Part shown: positions 11,790 through 25,200 of the stretch, in pieces
Layout: each line of letters opens with the position of its first letter
How positions within the stretch are numbered: the stretch's first letter is position 1
Source of the DNA: Eudorina sp. 2006-703-Eu-15
Lineage: Eukaryota > Chlorophyta > Chlorophyceae > Chlamydomonadales > Volvocaceae
DNA: 64,000 bases
Direction: 5' to 3'
Assembly: GCA_003117195.1 (NCBI GenBank)
Contig: BDSI01000112.1
Span: 155,422-219,421 of the forward strand
Program-made: the position numbers and the translations under genes
The notes under the pieces: generated by a model
Database searches by the model: none
What the model saw: only the letters and a program-made list of their open reading frames with translations
Told to the model about the DNA's origin: nothing

Positions 11790-12634
11790 GCCGTTCAGAG
11801 AGAACGCGACTACCGAGCCGCCGAAAGATCGGAACCACAAACAGCGAAAGCTTTCGGCTCAAAAACGCTCGCTTATGTCACGTTTCAGATTGCAGACTGG
11901 CAACTGTGAACGCGCGACATGATGTATAGTGGTGGTGTTATCATGAGGGTTCTAGACATTCGGCCGTACGACATGGCTCGCAGTCACGAAAACTCAAGAG
12001 GAATCCAGCATGTTTTGTATGCATGGCTACTCAAATCTGAGACAATAGCGAGCTTGTTTTTGCGCAGAGTGTCTTTTAAAACGCTTCATGTAGCCGACAC
12101 GAAAGTCGTCCATGTCTTGTGACGTTCAACCCTCTCGATACCAAGCAATTGGCATATTCCATTTCCCGTTTTAAGATTGTATGCATAAGATGCATAAGGG
12201 TCCGTTTCCGGGTCACGCCAATGTTAGCCAGGTTGCAAGCACATTGCACATGTGGGGTTGTGACTGCATCGAAGATGTTGCCAGATTGCCACATGCAGTG
12301 CTGAGTCGATGCAGAGCGGGAATCACTGGGGCCGTTGCAATGCAAACGGTCAACCAATTGGCAGACGAGCTTCATTTGTGAGGAGTTACAGTTTCAATGC
12401 TTTCAGAATTCATTACCGTACAGAGCATGATACATTTCACATACGGCCATAGATGTCAATGGTTGAATGCACGATGCCGCAGAGCGACTCCTGATCCATG
12501 TACGAGCTCCGATATTTCCTCTGAAATGAAAGTCGCAGGGCAGTAATCAGTTCTTCGTTGCACACAGCCGCACAACTGCATTGCTTAGCGCTAGCGAAAC
12601 TTGCGCACGGTGGCCTTTCAAAATAGATTATATT
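11790..12634. promoter_or_regulatory. Divergent intergenic region between HSP90C and the Maf gene
   Basis: The 845 bases separate two start codons that point away from each other, so both promoters must lie here. It is clearly more AT-rich than the genes. At 11988-12005 an imperfect heat-shock element pattern reads GAA-nn-CTC-nn-GAG-nn-ATC, 9 of 12 matches to alternating GAA/TTC boxes, about 200 bases upstream of the HSP90C ATG. A TTCTAGA core lies at 11951. Heat induction through HSF is known for algal HSP90C, so the element is plausible but unproven. Confidence 0.45.
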
Positions 12635-14005
12635 ATGGCGCGTTCCATTCCAGGTAGCCGGATGGCCACAAAAGCTGTTGACGTGCAGCATAAGATAGGG
12701 ACTCTTCTGCGCACGAAACCGCGCATCATCTTGGGCTCCAGTTCGTTTGCCCGAAGACAAATCATGGACCAGCTTGCTTCGGAGCACGGGTTTCAATACG
12801 AAGTCAAGACAGCAGACATCGATGAGAAGGCCATTCGTGATCCCGACCCAGACACGTAGGTGGCTGGATTGCCCGCAGCGACACGTTGGACGCGGGTCAG
12901 CATTCCACAGAAGAAACCCTGCTCCACGTGCACAGGCTCGTGAGACTTCTCGCTCGGGCCAAGCGAGAGGCAATCATTTCAAAAATGCGGGCAGCGGGGG
13001 AGGAGTTACAAGGCCTGCTGATCACCTGCGACCAGGTATGCGTTACCTGCGGCCCTGTCTGTCCCTCCAATCTTCCAATCGCCTAAGCGGGGCCTGGTCC
13101 CCCGTGTAACATTGAATCCTAAGCGGGGGCCGCCCAAACTCTCCCACACGCGCGCCCTACATGATGCTCATCACTACTTCTGTCCGGCATCCACCAACAT
13201 TCAAATTTCGAACATGAACCTAATACCAGGTTGTCGTCCACGAGGACCGCATCCTGGAAAAGCCCGGCTCCGTGGATGAGGCACACGAGTACATCGAGGG
13301 TTACGGCCGCAGCCCAGCCTCCACCGTCGGGTCGGTCCTGGCGACGGATCTGGCCACGGGCCGCGAGGCGGAGGACGTGGAGCGGGCCTTCGTGCACTTC
13401 CGGCCCATCCCCGCGGACGTGCGGAAGCAGCTCATCGCGGAGGGGACCGTCTTCTACTGCGCCGGCGGCCTAATGGTGCGGGCGGGGTGGGGTGGGGTGG
13501 GGCGGATTCTAGTCGTAACGCGAGCCCTTTCGCACGCGGGTGGGGCAGGTGTTGGGGGCATGGGCTGGGGACCTTGGATGACAGGAGGGTGAGGGGGAAA
13601 AGGTAGAGGGGCAGGGGGAAGAAGTTTTCCGTGGGGAAAAGAGGAAAGGGCTGTCGTGCACTGCGTCAGGGGCAGCTGCAGCACCTGCGGAGCGGTGCGT
13701 CGTTTTCGTGTGTGATGTTGATGCGGCACATGCGTTCATGCGTTGTTGCCCCTGTGACGCACGTGCTCGTGGGTGGTGGAGAAATCGAATCCGGCCCGAC
13801 CCGACCCGACCCTTGGGCGTGGGTGTGGGTATGGCCTGTGCACCTCCCCTCTGTCAATGAAGACAGCGAACCACCTCCCCTACCGCAGGCCGAGCATCCC
13901 CTGGTAGAGCAGCACATTGTGCGGATGGACGGCAGCCAGTGCAGCGTGATGGGGCTGCCCAAGCACCTGGTGCTGAGGCTGCTGCTGCAGGCGGCCGGGT
14001 TGTGA
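12635..14005 (+). CDS. Maf/HAM1-like nucleoside triphosphate pyrophosphatase
   Basis: Member of the Maf family, which hydrolyses non-canonical or excess nucleoside triphosphates (dTTP/UTP or modified bases) to monophosphates and PPi. Four exons, 12635-12855, 12936-13035, 13230-13475 and 13889-14005, in consistent phase, give 227 residues, normal for the family. Near the N-terminus ILGSSSFARRQIM matches the Maf Ser/Arg-rich phosphate-binding segment. TADIDEKAIRDPDPDT, ARAKREAI and LLITCDQVVV follow, with Asp106 as the catalytic Asp. FYCAGGLM and the C-terminal GSQCSVMGLP complete the fold. The start may be at 12635 or at the next in-frame ATG at 12662; I kept the first. No clear transit peptide is seen, so a cytosolic location is likely. 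It is divergent from HSP90C. Confidence 0.9.
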
Positions 14006-16300
14006 ACCACACCGCCAGGAGCCGGCAGCAGCACCACAACAGCTGCGACAGCGCCACAGAGCCTGAGAAGTCCAGTTCAAGGAGGCAGAGGAGGGCCGTG
14101 CTGCCCCATGCATGTGCGGAAGTGTATCCGCTGAGGTGACGGCCGCAGCTGTTCACTGCTGCTGTTGGTCGGCGTGCGACCAGCTGTTCCTGGTTTGCGC
14201 CCTGGGTACTGGTGCCACTGCGGCTGCGGCCGTGGTTGCGGCGTGTCTCGGCAGTAGTATCGTGACCGCCTCTGCTTGACTAGCAGGGGCGATTGGGGAG
14301 AGCGTTCGGGGGTTACTGGGACAGGGGTAGCGATCTCGAGTGTGAACGAAAAACGGACGAACGGGCTGTTCATTTAAGGCAGGATCCGTGCCCCTGAACA
14401 GAGCCTCGTGACCTCCTTTACTGGATTCTCATGATGGCGCCAGGACGCGCCGCGGCGTAGCCGTACACCGGCAGCTGTTTGTTTTTTAGTACAGTACTGT
14501 TTCGTTTTTCCAAGCGACCTTTGGCAGGTGGGCATTTTTTCACGTTGGTGCGCGCAGTCTGGTGCAAGAGGATGAGGTCAGGTGAGGTGCAGCAGCAGCA
14601 GCAGCATGCCCGTTCCCAGACCGGGCAGTCAATGGTGGGGGTTCTGTGGGTTACTCGCTGATCCAGAAGGGTCGCGGCTGTCGTAGCTGCACGGGTCACA
14701 GTCTACTCCAGCAAAGTTTCAAGACGTGAATCGAACGCCGTGCTTGGGCGTTGACGCGCGGCGAGGCGCGATCCAGGTCGGGAGCCCCTAGGCATGCAGT
14801 CTTGTACCAGTTTGTACTTTTGTGTTTCACATGTTCGAAGGGATTGTTGAGCAGTACGGAGCCCCCTTCGTTTTCGCAGAGGCTTTGGAGAGGGTGAGCG
14901 ATGCCGTGGGGAAGGGGGCATGTCGGGTTGTGCGCTTCCGGGACGTCCGTGTATCGAGGGGGAGACTCCGGAGTGAGCAGTGCGGGAGCGCTCTCTGTCG
15001 CGGGTTAAGCCTTGATTTTTTGGCAGAAGAATTTGTCAACGTATTGTGATTGTTTCATCATCAGTTTTCCAAGTCGCTGACCTGGATCTGGAATTCGCTT
15101 TGGTGTGTTTGTACAATAGTTGAGGTTGCGGTTGAGGGCTGCCAGGCGCTGGGTGGTGCCCGGTGTGTTTAGCAAAGTAACCCACCCCTGGCGTCGGTGT
15201 GTCCTAGTCCACAACGCGCAGCCGCCGCGCAGGGTTGATCATGACTGGCGTACCCTGGGGTACCCTAGCTGCAGAGGGGAGGAGAGTGCTGTACATAAGC
15301 TGCTCGGGCCGGCGCCTCCGTTGGCTTTTCGGGTTGGGTTGTGGTTGCGGCCGAGGTTGGGTGCACCGGCTGTTGAGCTGCGGGCCCCGTGCGGTGTACC
15401 CGACCTAAGGCAGCGGGCTGTAGGTCGTGACTCGGGCGGATTAAGCCCGCGTTTGTAGGTTGGGTCAGGTGTCGATCGAGTTCAGACGTGTGGATGCTTC
15501 TTTATCATTGCTGTTCCGGGGGTGCGGCTGACCTAGGGCGCTGAAATCCATGCGGCTAGATGGATGTACCGTATTCTGCCGTGCTGTACGGTATTAGCAA
15601 CCTTGAAGGAACCCCTCAACATGTGGCATTGCTCTTGCGCCTTTGTGACCCAAATCCCCGATAGGTTGCTCACACGTCGAACGGCGGGCCGTCGGCTCTT
15701 GACCGCTTAACTCCACGGCAACCCAACGGCGACTGCCCAACTGTCGCAACAGCCACTTGACGGGACTGACACGACGCCGCAGCCCCCTACCCCTGGCGTT
15801 CTTCATCGCGGGGGTGTTGAGATCCATCAACATCACCCATCGACATCACCCATCAACTACCGCAATAACCGTATGCAGGCACACGCCCGCCACATGAGCC
15901 CTATCCCGGAGCGATGCTGCTGCTGAACAAGCCGCGGCTGAAAAACTGAGGTCGGTCGATTGACTGCACCCACCGGGGCGCCTCAGCACGCGCCCCCGCG
16001 GCGCTGCTGCTCCCTGCCCAGCTCCCGGGGCTGCCCCGCAGTGCTCGCGGCCATCGACCTATTGGTCGGGTGAGCAACTTCCTTCCTAAACAAGAACAAG
16101 CACGGGTCTCTTGGACTAAAGACAGGTCAGAACTGACGGACACCGTTTCGCGGCACAGGTCCTGATGGGTTCTGGAGCGAGCTTTCCTCTTCCCGTACCC
16201 TGGGAGCCCTCTCAAATCAGCAGGACTGGAGGGGGGAGCGCTGGCACGCGGATGCGGCGACACGCGACCACAGCCGCAGTCGCACCGCGGCCGGTGCCGC
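14006..16300. other. Intergenic region between Maf and citrate synthase 1
   Basis: Convergent spacer of about 2.3 kb that must contain the 3' UTRs of both neighbours. Small ORFs (for example 14822-15049 and 15120-15458, plus strand) show no domain or coherent splicing. No TGTAA for either neighbour was seen in a visual scan. Confidence 0.5.
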
Positions 16301-19300
16301 TTAGGCCGCGGTGGCGCCGCCGTGGCCGTGGCCGTGCTCGTGGACCCGGTGCTGCTGCGACATCTTCTCCAGCATGGCCATGGTCAGCGACTTGGGCCGC
16401 TCGATGGGCAGCCCCAGAGCGCGAGACCAGATGCCCTGAGGGTGCCGAGAAGGGGAGCGGGATGGAGGGAGCAGTGCGCGGTGCAGGACAGGGGGCGGGC
16501 ATGCACAGCCATCAGTGTTATGAGATAGAAGGGCTGTTGGGAGGGCCCCAGCGCCCACCCGACCCGGCGCCCTGGACCCGCCCCCGCGCCCCACCTGCGA
16601 CAGCACGCCCAGCGCTCTCGACACCCCGAACAGCACCGTGTAGAAGTTCTCCTCCGTGATGCCGTAGTACTGCAGCAGGACCCCGCTGTGGGCGTCCACG
16701 TTGGGCCACGGGTTCTTGATCTGACGCAGGGGCGGGGAAGGGCGGGGTAAGGGCAGGGAAGGGTTTGGGGCCAGAGTGAGGGGGGGGGGCAATGAACAGC
16801 GCGGGGGCGCCTACAGTTGGACAGTTGCAGGGTTACCCACTGGGCTCGCCGTGGGTTGTGTTTCGGGGTGTGCTGGGGTGTCTGCCCTCCCCTCTCCGCC
16901 CCTCCTGTCCCTATCCCTCCCCGCAGGTCCCCATCCGCCCTCACCTTGCCCGTCTTGCCCAGCACCTCCGGAACCACCTCGTACAGATCCGACACCAACT
17001 TGAACATCGGGTAGTCGGGCATGTACTTGAGAGCGAACTCGCGCTGAAGCAGGCCGGGAACGCCAAGGCGGCATAATGGGCAGCGCTTTAAAACATTGGT
17101 TGGGCATGGTTGCCAATCGCCCGACAAGGCCCACGAGCAACAAACGGGATTGCGAGATTGCCCAATTTCTCCACGGGTGCGGTACAACCCTGAATTTGAC
17201 ACGACCGCCCGCCCTCTCCAACCGCCCCACCTGGCACATGTACCGCGGATCGGTCTTCCGCAGTACGGCGTGGCCGTATCCGGGTACGACCTTCCCAGAC
17301 GCCAGCGTGTCCTCCACGTACTTGCGGACCGCCTCCTTGTCGGGTTGCGGGCCAAGCTGTGGAGCGCATCCGTACGGGTCCGGCCCATGGGTTGGTCAGT
17401 AAGGCAAGGATCGAGCCAGCTGCGGGAGAATCGAACTGCCTCCTGGGAGCCATTCACAGCCGAGCACCAGCTTAGGCTCCCACGGAGCAGGGTGAGTATA
17501 ACGCCTCGCTGTGTAATATGGTGCACAAACACAAAATATGACCTAAGCACCCACCCTAAGCACTCTCCCCTAATGGGCACCGCTGCTTCTGCCGTACCTT
17601 GCCCGTGAGGTCCTTGAGCCAGCGCAGCACCTCCTGGTTGGCCAGTCCGTGGAGCGGCCCCGCCAGGCCGTTCATGCCCGCGGCGTACGACAGGTACGGA
17701 TCGGACAGCGCACTGCCCACCAGGTGGGTGGCGTGGGCGGACACGTTGCCACCCTTTGAGGGAGGGACAGGGGAAAGGACAGGGGTGGCCAATACCCGAG
17801 GTGGGTGGTTGCCGCGGCAGGGCTAGGGCACACTCGGCGACAGGCTACCGACTGCCCAGTGCCCACCTCGTGGTCGCTGTGGATGGTCTGGTACATGCGC
17901 ATCATCTCGTGGCAGCCGGCGTCCTCGTAGCCTGGGGAGGCGGCCGGAGGAGGGAGGCGGGAGAGAGTGGGAAGCTCATCCCATCCGCAGCAACCCCCTC
18001 CCAGTTCCCCTTCCCAGTGCGCCCTCTTGCTCCCTCGTATTACCCACCGCCCGGTGCCCCCTGGCGCCCCCACCATCCCCCACCCCGCGTAACCCCCCGC
18101 TGGCACTCCACCCATTCTCAAACCCCGCCGGCCGTGTCACAGCCGCCCGTGCAGTTCCCCCTCCGCCCCACCCACCCACCCACCCACCCATCATGTGCAC
18201 CAGGTTCGCCGCCCAGTCCAGCGTGTGGCTGGGCGGAATGAGGTGACCGCCCTTGTAGGTGCGGCGGTAGATCATGGCCGCCAGATAGGGCAGCTTGGCA
18301 ATCAGGTCCAAGCTGTCCTCGTACACCGCCTGCCAGTGGCGGCTCTTGGGGACACCCCGCCGGTAGGCGGCGACGAAGTGGCTGCCGGACTGCACGGTAC
18401 GGCAACGCCCAGCCGGCCGGGTGTGTAGGTATGAGCCCATGGGTGAGCGGATCGCCCGGGGGGCAGAGGGGCAGGAGGGGCAGGAGGGGCAGGAGGGGCA
18501 GGAGGGGGAAACGGGGCATCGGCGCCGGCCCGCCAGCCAGCCGCTCCGGGATGTCGCAGTGGGCTTGACGCTGTACGACAGTACGGGCCGTCCCGCAGCA
18601 CCCACGCAGGTCGCTGCACCATGTGACGAGGGACAGAGGGACACACGGCAGGGGGCGACCGCTGCTCCCGCGGGACCGCCTCCTCCCCGGCAGGGGCTGA
18701 CCGCGGCCCGCTTCCCTACCTCTTCCCCTCTCCCCGTCTACCTGTGGGCGCACCCACCGCATCCGAGCAGCCACTCCCCCGTCCTCCAGGCCCTCCCTCC
18801 CACCACCTGTCTGACCCCCGCTGCCCACCTGCAGCGCCGTGACCGCGATGGAGAGCTGCGCCATGGGGTGGGACCCGGGGGGCAGCGCGTCCAGCAGCCG
18901 CAGCACGTGGTGCGGCACGTGGGAGCGGTGGCGCAGCTCCTCCGTCAAGTGGGCAACCTGCTGCGGGGTGGGCACCTGGGGAGGGAGGGAAGGAGGGAGT
19001 GGGAGAGGAACAGGGGGATAGGAGAGGGAGGGCCGCGGGAGCGACGAGGTTGGGGGGGTGCAGGTGGAAAGCTGGGAAGGGGGTTGGGGGCACAGAGCGT
19101 TGCGGCGTTTGGGGTCCATTCCCTTTTTCACCGGGGGAAGGGGGTTGCGCACCCCACCGCCGAGACGCGGGACGCGGGCAGGGCTGATTGTTACCCGCAG
19201 CCACGACGAAGGGCATGGCGGCAGGGTGTCGGAAGGCTGCTGCTGCCGGCTAAAACCAAGGGCTCGCTCAGCCTGGCACCGCAACGGGCAGGAGGGCGTA

Positions 19301-20698
19301 CCCTGCACGCCTGCAACGTGGCCAAGCCGGGCGGCCAGCTCTTAGCGGTTGGGCCCCACCCACCTGGCCCGTGAGCAGCAGCCAAAGCATGCCCTCGGGA
19401 AGGGGTTGCCCGCCGGGCGCCACAGCGGGGAGCTGCGCCTGCGGTGTCAGCGGCCGCGAAACGAGTTCAGGGGCCGGGTGGCGGGGTGGGGCTTCGGCAG
19501 ACACCCGCAGGAGCAGGCGACCCCGAGGGGTTGAAACGGAAACCAAGTCCGGGGGAGTCGGCCCGGGCTAGAACCTGAAGCACCACCGCGCACTTCGGCC
19601 ATGGTTCTGGGTGCCCTGGGAAGGAAAGCCGTGCATCCTGCCGGGCAAGGGTGCCAAGCGTCTGTGCGATGGACAGGTCCGTACGCCGCACACTCCTGCA
19701 CGTTGCGGTGCATCACCTGAAGCTCGGGGATGCTGAGGCCTCGGAAGCGGATGCCCTCCTCGGGGTCCAGCAGCGACGTTTCCCACAGCATGGCCTGTGC
19801 GTCGGCGTGTGGGTACGGAAACGGTACGACGGCGTAGCCGTACGACCTGCCTTACACCCGCCCTCTCTGCCGTGAGGGTGGGTACGTGCGGTCGCCTCAT
19901 CCGGTTATCCGGAGCTGGGGGCAACGCCTGCCAAAAGAAACCACCCACCGGGCACTCCAGCGCCGTACACCGTACACCGGTACGCAGAGCATGACTTGCG
20001 CAGGCGCGCAAGTCGATCATGCACGAATACGCAAAGCACCGCCTCGCCTCCGCCCTCCTCTCCCCTTGCTGCAGCAGCCCACAGGGCCCGGCGGCGCCCC
20101 AACCCACCGGCAGCCCCCGCATGCCGCCGATGACCATATCCACCGTCACCTCCCGCAGCGGCTGGCTGCCGTGCTCCTTCTTGAGCCGCCGCAGCCGCTC
20201 CTGCGCGATGGCCGCAGGAGCGGCGGGGGCGGGGGGGGGGCCGCAGAAGCAGCGGGGTAAAGGGGGGCCCGCAGAAGCAGCGGGGGCGGGGAGGGGGGGG
20301 GGCCAGTGACCGCGTTGCTGCCGTCCCGTCCCTCGTCACCGCCCGGCCGTTCTAACGCATGACGACGATGCCTCGCTCGCGGCTCGCGGAAGGAGCCGAG
20401 GCAGGATAAGGCCCGCGCAATGGTCACGGCCGAAGTCAAGGCAGGTCAAGGCCAGGGTCCCCTGAAGAACGAGCACTGGTGGCCACCGGTGCCTGCTGCC
20501 CGCAGTCAGCGTCACTCCCACCTGCTGCGGGGGGATCAGCTCCGAGAGAGTCTTCTTGAGGTCGTTGGTCTCGGAGCATAGGAGGCGCCGGAGGGAGGTG
20601 CACACGGCCGTCGCGGCCGCGGCTGCTGGACTGACCCCGGCAAGAGATACGGCCCCCAGAGCATGGCCCAGCTTTCCGGCGACCGTTTGCGCGAACAT
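16301..20698 (-). CDS. CIS1: Citrate synthase, probably mitochondrial (copy 1)
   Basis: Condenses oxaloacetate and acetyl-CoA to citrate, the entry step of the TCA cycle. Twelve exons from 20698 down: 20522-20698, 20108-20200, 19717-19794, 19364-19438, 18829-18975, 18188-18389, 17867-17931, 17598-17753, 17231-17356, 16945-17043, 16595-16720, 16301-16435. Phases agree throughout, giving 492 residues. The catalytic triad is visible as His314 (GPLHGLANQ), His360 (PGYGHAVLR) and Asp415 (NVDAHSG). The 46- and 55-residue spacings equal those in the pig enzyme. The N-terminal 45 residues are Ala/Leu/Arg-rich without acids and look like a mitochondrial presequence. The tail is His/Gly/Ala-rich. The gene symbol is a guess at nomenclature. 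A near-duplicate lies 1.5 kb away, same strand. Confidence 0.95.
16364..17965. repeat. Duplicated segment, copy A (matches 22256-23904)
   Basis: 16364-17413 aligns with 22256-23312, and 17598-17965 with 23537-23904, at close to identity across exons and introns apart from a few small indels. The intron piece between the two blocks, and everything upstream of 17965, is dissimilar or clearly diverged. Confidence 0.9.
18463..18510. repeat. GGGGCAGGAG tandem repeat in a citrate synthase intron
   Basis: About four and a half 10-bp units in the intron between exons 5 and 6 of citrate synthase copy 1. The equivalent intron of copy 2 lacks it. Confidence 0.8.
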
Positions 20699-22221
20699 GG
20701 TTGAGTACTATGCGCGGTGGCTCGGGTGGCTGAAAGGGAGGGCTTGCTTTTCCTCCCCTGTGCTGGGCTACGTTTTACGGCTGAAGGCAGGTAGAGATTC
20801 CGACCTTCACAAAGCCTAACCGGAAAAGGCGCGTGGATTGGTAAATCGTTGTTCGCTGGCGTGGAAAAACGCTGTGCGGCCGTTTTGCTGCTTGGAAGAT
20901 GGACCATGAGGAGCCGACCATAAACAAAGCAGAGCTTAATTGAAAATGTTGTGCGTGGAAAACGGCACTGAGGTGGTTAAAGCGACGCATGTGACAACGT
21001 ATGACATGCCTTCGACAGGCCCATGGGTCACCTAAAGGAGGCAATCCACCGAGTTGTAAGCACCGATACACAGAACTCCTGCAAACGGCTGCCAAAGAAC
21101 ACACGGCGCCGCTCACCCGGGTCCATGTCGTTACCATGGCCCCGTTCCGGTCGTGCGAGGTAGACCGGCGGGAGGGCACGCGGCAGCGCCCCCCGCTGCC
21201 CGACACCTTGACGCGGGCGGCTGCGCCCTCCTACCTGCGCAACGGTCCATGTACGGTCCATGGCGACCACCAACGCCACCTGCCTGCAAGCCCTGGAGGC
21301 CGCCATCTGTACCCGTAAACCCAAAGCACGAATTGTGAATACAAACTACATGATCGCAATCCTGCTCCGCCCGTGATGATATGAGCCTGCACGCGCAAGG
21401 CCCCCCTCCCATGTTCAGCATCCCCCACCCACGCCTGCCAACCTGCCCAGTCCTGTCACCCAGCGGCCACACACACAGGGTCAGCCAAGCGCCTCGCAGA
21501 AGCGCTCCACCCCCCCCATCCAGTTACCCACCCACCCAATTACCTCCCCATCCAGTCGCCTACCGCAGGTATCACAGCGGCTGGCGGGCCGCAACGCCCA
21601 CCGGACAGGTCCCTCCGTCGATGGTCGGTCGGTCAGCGCGCACCGATGCAGAAGACCCCGCCGGCCTGGAACCCTTCCATCACGCACACAACCCGCACGG
21701 CAAGCCTGCATCTCTGCAAGGCACCTCCGGTCTCCCGCTTCGCTGTCACGCAGACGGTCAGCACGAGCCTGCACGAGGGCGCACGAGGCACCGTGCACGG
21801 CGAGGAACCCGAGCGGGCAGACCAACCACGTACGTACGATAACACCATGGGAGGCGGGTTGCTGCACCTAGCAGGTGCGAACGCGAACGAGGCCTCCTCC
21901 ACGGGCCCTTACTGAGGCCTCCTCCTCGGGGCCTTCTCCAGCAAGAAGTGAAGTACAGCGAAGGCACGACACCCGGGTGGGCACCCGGGTGGGTAAGGTG
22001 CGATCCGAAACGCCGATCTCGATTGCTCGTCACATCTAGCAGCTGACCCGATCACAGAGCTGACCGCCAACTGGAGTCACAGTATCCATAGGTTACGAGC
22101 GCGACGACGCGGACTAGAGACGCACGGCCAGGCTGTGCTCGGCGGTCAGCGCTACGATTCCATGCACGCACTCCCAGCAAAGCAATCAGCGAGGGCAACA
22201 TTGGCAAGGCAGAGCTGAGCT
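20699..22221. other. Intergenic region between the two citrate synthase genes
   Basis: About 1.5 kb holding the copy 1 promoter and the copy 2 3' end. ORFs on both strands look like GC-rich noise. No domain, RNA gene or repeat was recognised. Confidence 0.5.
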
Positions 22222-25200
22222 TTACTTCGCGGGAGCAGCTGCCGCGGCCGCGAACTTCTTCTCCAGCATGGCCATGGTCAGCGACTTGGGCCGCTCGATG
22301 GGCAGCCCCAGAGCGCGAGACCAGATGCCCTGAGGGTGCCGAGAAGGGAAGGGAGCAATGCGCGGTGCAGGACAGGGGGCGCGGGCATGCACAGCCATCA
22401 GTGTTATGAGTAAGAAGGGCTGTTGGGAGGGCCCCAGCGCCCACCCGACCCGGCGCCCTGGACCCGCCCCCGCGCCCCACCTGCGACAGCACGCCCAGCG
22501 CTCTCGACACCCCGAACAGCACCGTGTAGAAGTTCTCCTCCGTGATGCCGTAGTACTGCAGCAGGACCCCGCTGTGGGCGTCCACGTTGGGCCACGGGTT
22601 CTTGATCTGAAGCAGGGGCGGGGAAGGGCGGGGTAGGGGCAGGGAAGGGTTTGGGGCCAGAGTGAGGGGGGGGGGCAATGAACAGCGCGGGGGCGCCTAC
22701 AGTTGGACAGCTGCAGGTTAGGCGACGCGGGTAACCCACTGGGCTCGCCGTGGGTTGTGTTTCGGGGTGTGCTGGGGTGTCTGCCCTCCCCTCTCCGCCC
22801 CTCCTGTCCCTATCCCTCCCCGCAGGTCCCCATCCGCCCTCACCTTGCCCGTCTTGCCCAGCACCTCCGGAACCACCTCGTACAGATCCGACACCAACTT
22901 GAACATCGGGTAGTCGGGCATGTACTTGAGAGCGAACTCGCGCTGAAGCAGGCCGGGAACGCCAAGGCGGCATAATGAGCAGCGCTTTAAAACATTGGTT
23001 GGGCATGGTTGCCAATCGCCCGACAAGGCCCACGAGTAACAAACGGGATTGCGAGATTGCCCAATTTCTCCACGGGTGCGGTACAACCCTGAATTTGACA
23101 CGACCGCCCGCCCTCTCCAACCGCCCCACCTGGCACATGTACCGCGGATCGGTCTTCCGCAGCACGGCGTGGCCGTATCCGGGTACGACCTTCCCAGACG
23201 CCAGCGTGTCCTCCACGTACTTGCGGACCGCCTCCTTGTCGGGTTGCGGGCCAAGCTGTGGAGCGCATCCGTACGGGTCCGACCCATGGGTCGGTCAGTA
23301 AGGCAAGGATCGAGGCGAATAGGATACGTTCTGCCTATGCGGAAGCCTTGCGCAGCTCATGTCTCCCAACGCAATGGACGCGATGAGTGGACGGGTGGGC
23401 CTGCCTAAAAATGAGCTTGCACGCCTCGTGAAAGGTAGCCGTCGTCATCGAAACCCAATTACTAGTGTATTTGTCATGCATCGTACTAACGCCAAGGTAC
23501 AACACGTGCGGAAGGCTTTAAGGATCCCGCACTGACCTTCGCGACGAGGTCCTTGAGCCAGCGCAGCACCTCCTGGTTGGCCAGTCCGTGGAGCGGCCCC
23601 GCCAGGCCGTTCATGCCCGCGGCGTACGACAGGTACGGATCGGACAGCGCACTGCCCACCAGGTGGGTGGCGTGGGCGGACACGTTGCCACCCTTTGAGG
23701 GAGGGACAGGGGAAAGGACAGGGGTGGCCAATACTCGGTGTGGGTGGTTGCCGCGGCAGGGATAGGGCACACTCGGCGACAGGCTACCGACTGCCCAGTG
23801 CCCACCTCGTGGTCGCTGTGGATGGTCTGGTACATGCGCATCATCTCGTGGCAGCCGGCGTCCTCGTAGCCTGGGGAGGCGGCCGGAGGAGGGAGGCGGG
23901 AGAGAGAGGGAGGGAGAGATTCATTCGTTACAGGCGGGTTTGGGAGACTAGACCTCGCGCTACCGTATGTGAACTGTGGACTGACGTTTCGAGGGCTTCA
24001 TAAATCGCATCACCCACACATGCCCGGACGCAAGTATGCGCAGGTTAGGGCACGCTCACCCATCATGTACGCCAGGTTAGCGGCCCAGTCCAGGGAGTGG
24101 TGCGGGTGAATTTGACTACCGCCCTTGTAGGTGCGGCGGTAGATCATGGCCGCCAGCTGGGGCAGCTTGGCAATCAGGTCCATGCTGTCCTCGTACACGG
24201 TCTCCCAGTACTTGCTCTTGTGAGTGCCGCGTGTGTAGGCGGCGGCGAAGTGGCTGCCCGACTGAGTAAGGAGGAGGGGCCCGAGCGGTGGATCGAAGAG
24301 TGCGGGGATCAGGGTGTGTCAGGCGATCAGGCAATGGGTCCCAACCCGTGTTCCGAGTTGCTGAGGCCGTCTGCTCGTATCCTTGTTTGGCCGGGTGTTG
24401 ACCTGGTCTGGGTGCCGAGTATCTGCTCTGTCCTGTCCGTTTACCTGTTGCCTCAGGCGGCAGGCGGCACTGTACACCGTAATGCGCTGGCTTGGGGACT
24501 GGCACTTCCCCGGCCACGCGACTCGGGCGCCTTCAGGCCAAGCGGCAGGCACGCCGCCGGGCTTTGCCGCATCCAGAGTTGCTGCTCCACCCGCAGCACC
24601 ACCCCATACAAATCGCACTCGCGACACGCGACACGCACGGGGCACTCCTCGTCCTCCTCCTCCAGTGCAAGACGCGGTGGGGGACCCACCTGCAGCGCCA
24701 TGACTCCCACTGACAGCTGCGACATGGGGTGCGCGTCGTCCGGCAGTGAGTTGAGCACCTTGAGCACGTGCGGACCCAGATGCGAGCGCTCGCGCAGCTC
24801 CTCAGTCACCGACGCCGCCTGCTGCTGCGTGGGCACCTGCGACACAAGAACGGACAGGGCACGGGGCCCGACCAACCCTGGAGGTGAATAGGGAGCGTTG
24901 CGATGCCCGGGCTCTGAGGAGCGGCATGCACGGGCACCGGCGCACTCGCTGCGCCACAAACGGAAAGGCAAGTCCGTTAATCGCACACACTGCCGATGAT
25001 TGGCGGCCCAGAGGGATTGAAAGCGCGGGCGTGAGGTGTCTCGGGAGAGGGGCACCGTGGCAGCCTGCAGCCGCACCTTGCCGGTCAGCAGCAGCCAGAG
25101 CAGGCCCTCAGGGATGGGCTCCCCGCCTGGAACCGCGGAGGGAAGCTGGGCCTGTGGCGGGGAGCAGTAAGCACAGAATCAGTGGTGACGATGCCCAACA

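Noticed and set aside
11790..11840. Upstream extension of the HSP90C first exon
   Set aside because: The extended frame opens with TTG, not ATG; the first in-frame ATG is at 11787-11789.
14822..15049. 75-codon plus-strand ORF
   Set aside because: No homology recognised, no splice partners; probably 3' flank of the Maf gene.
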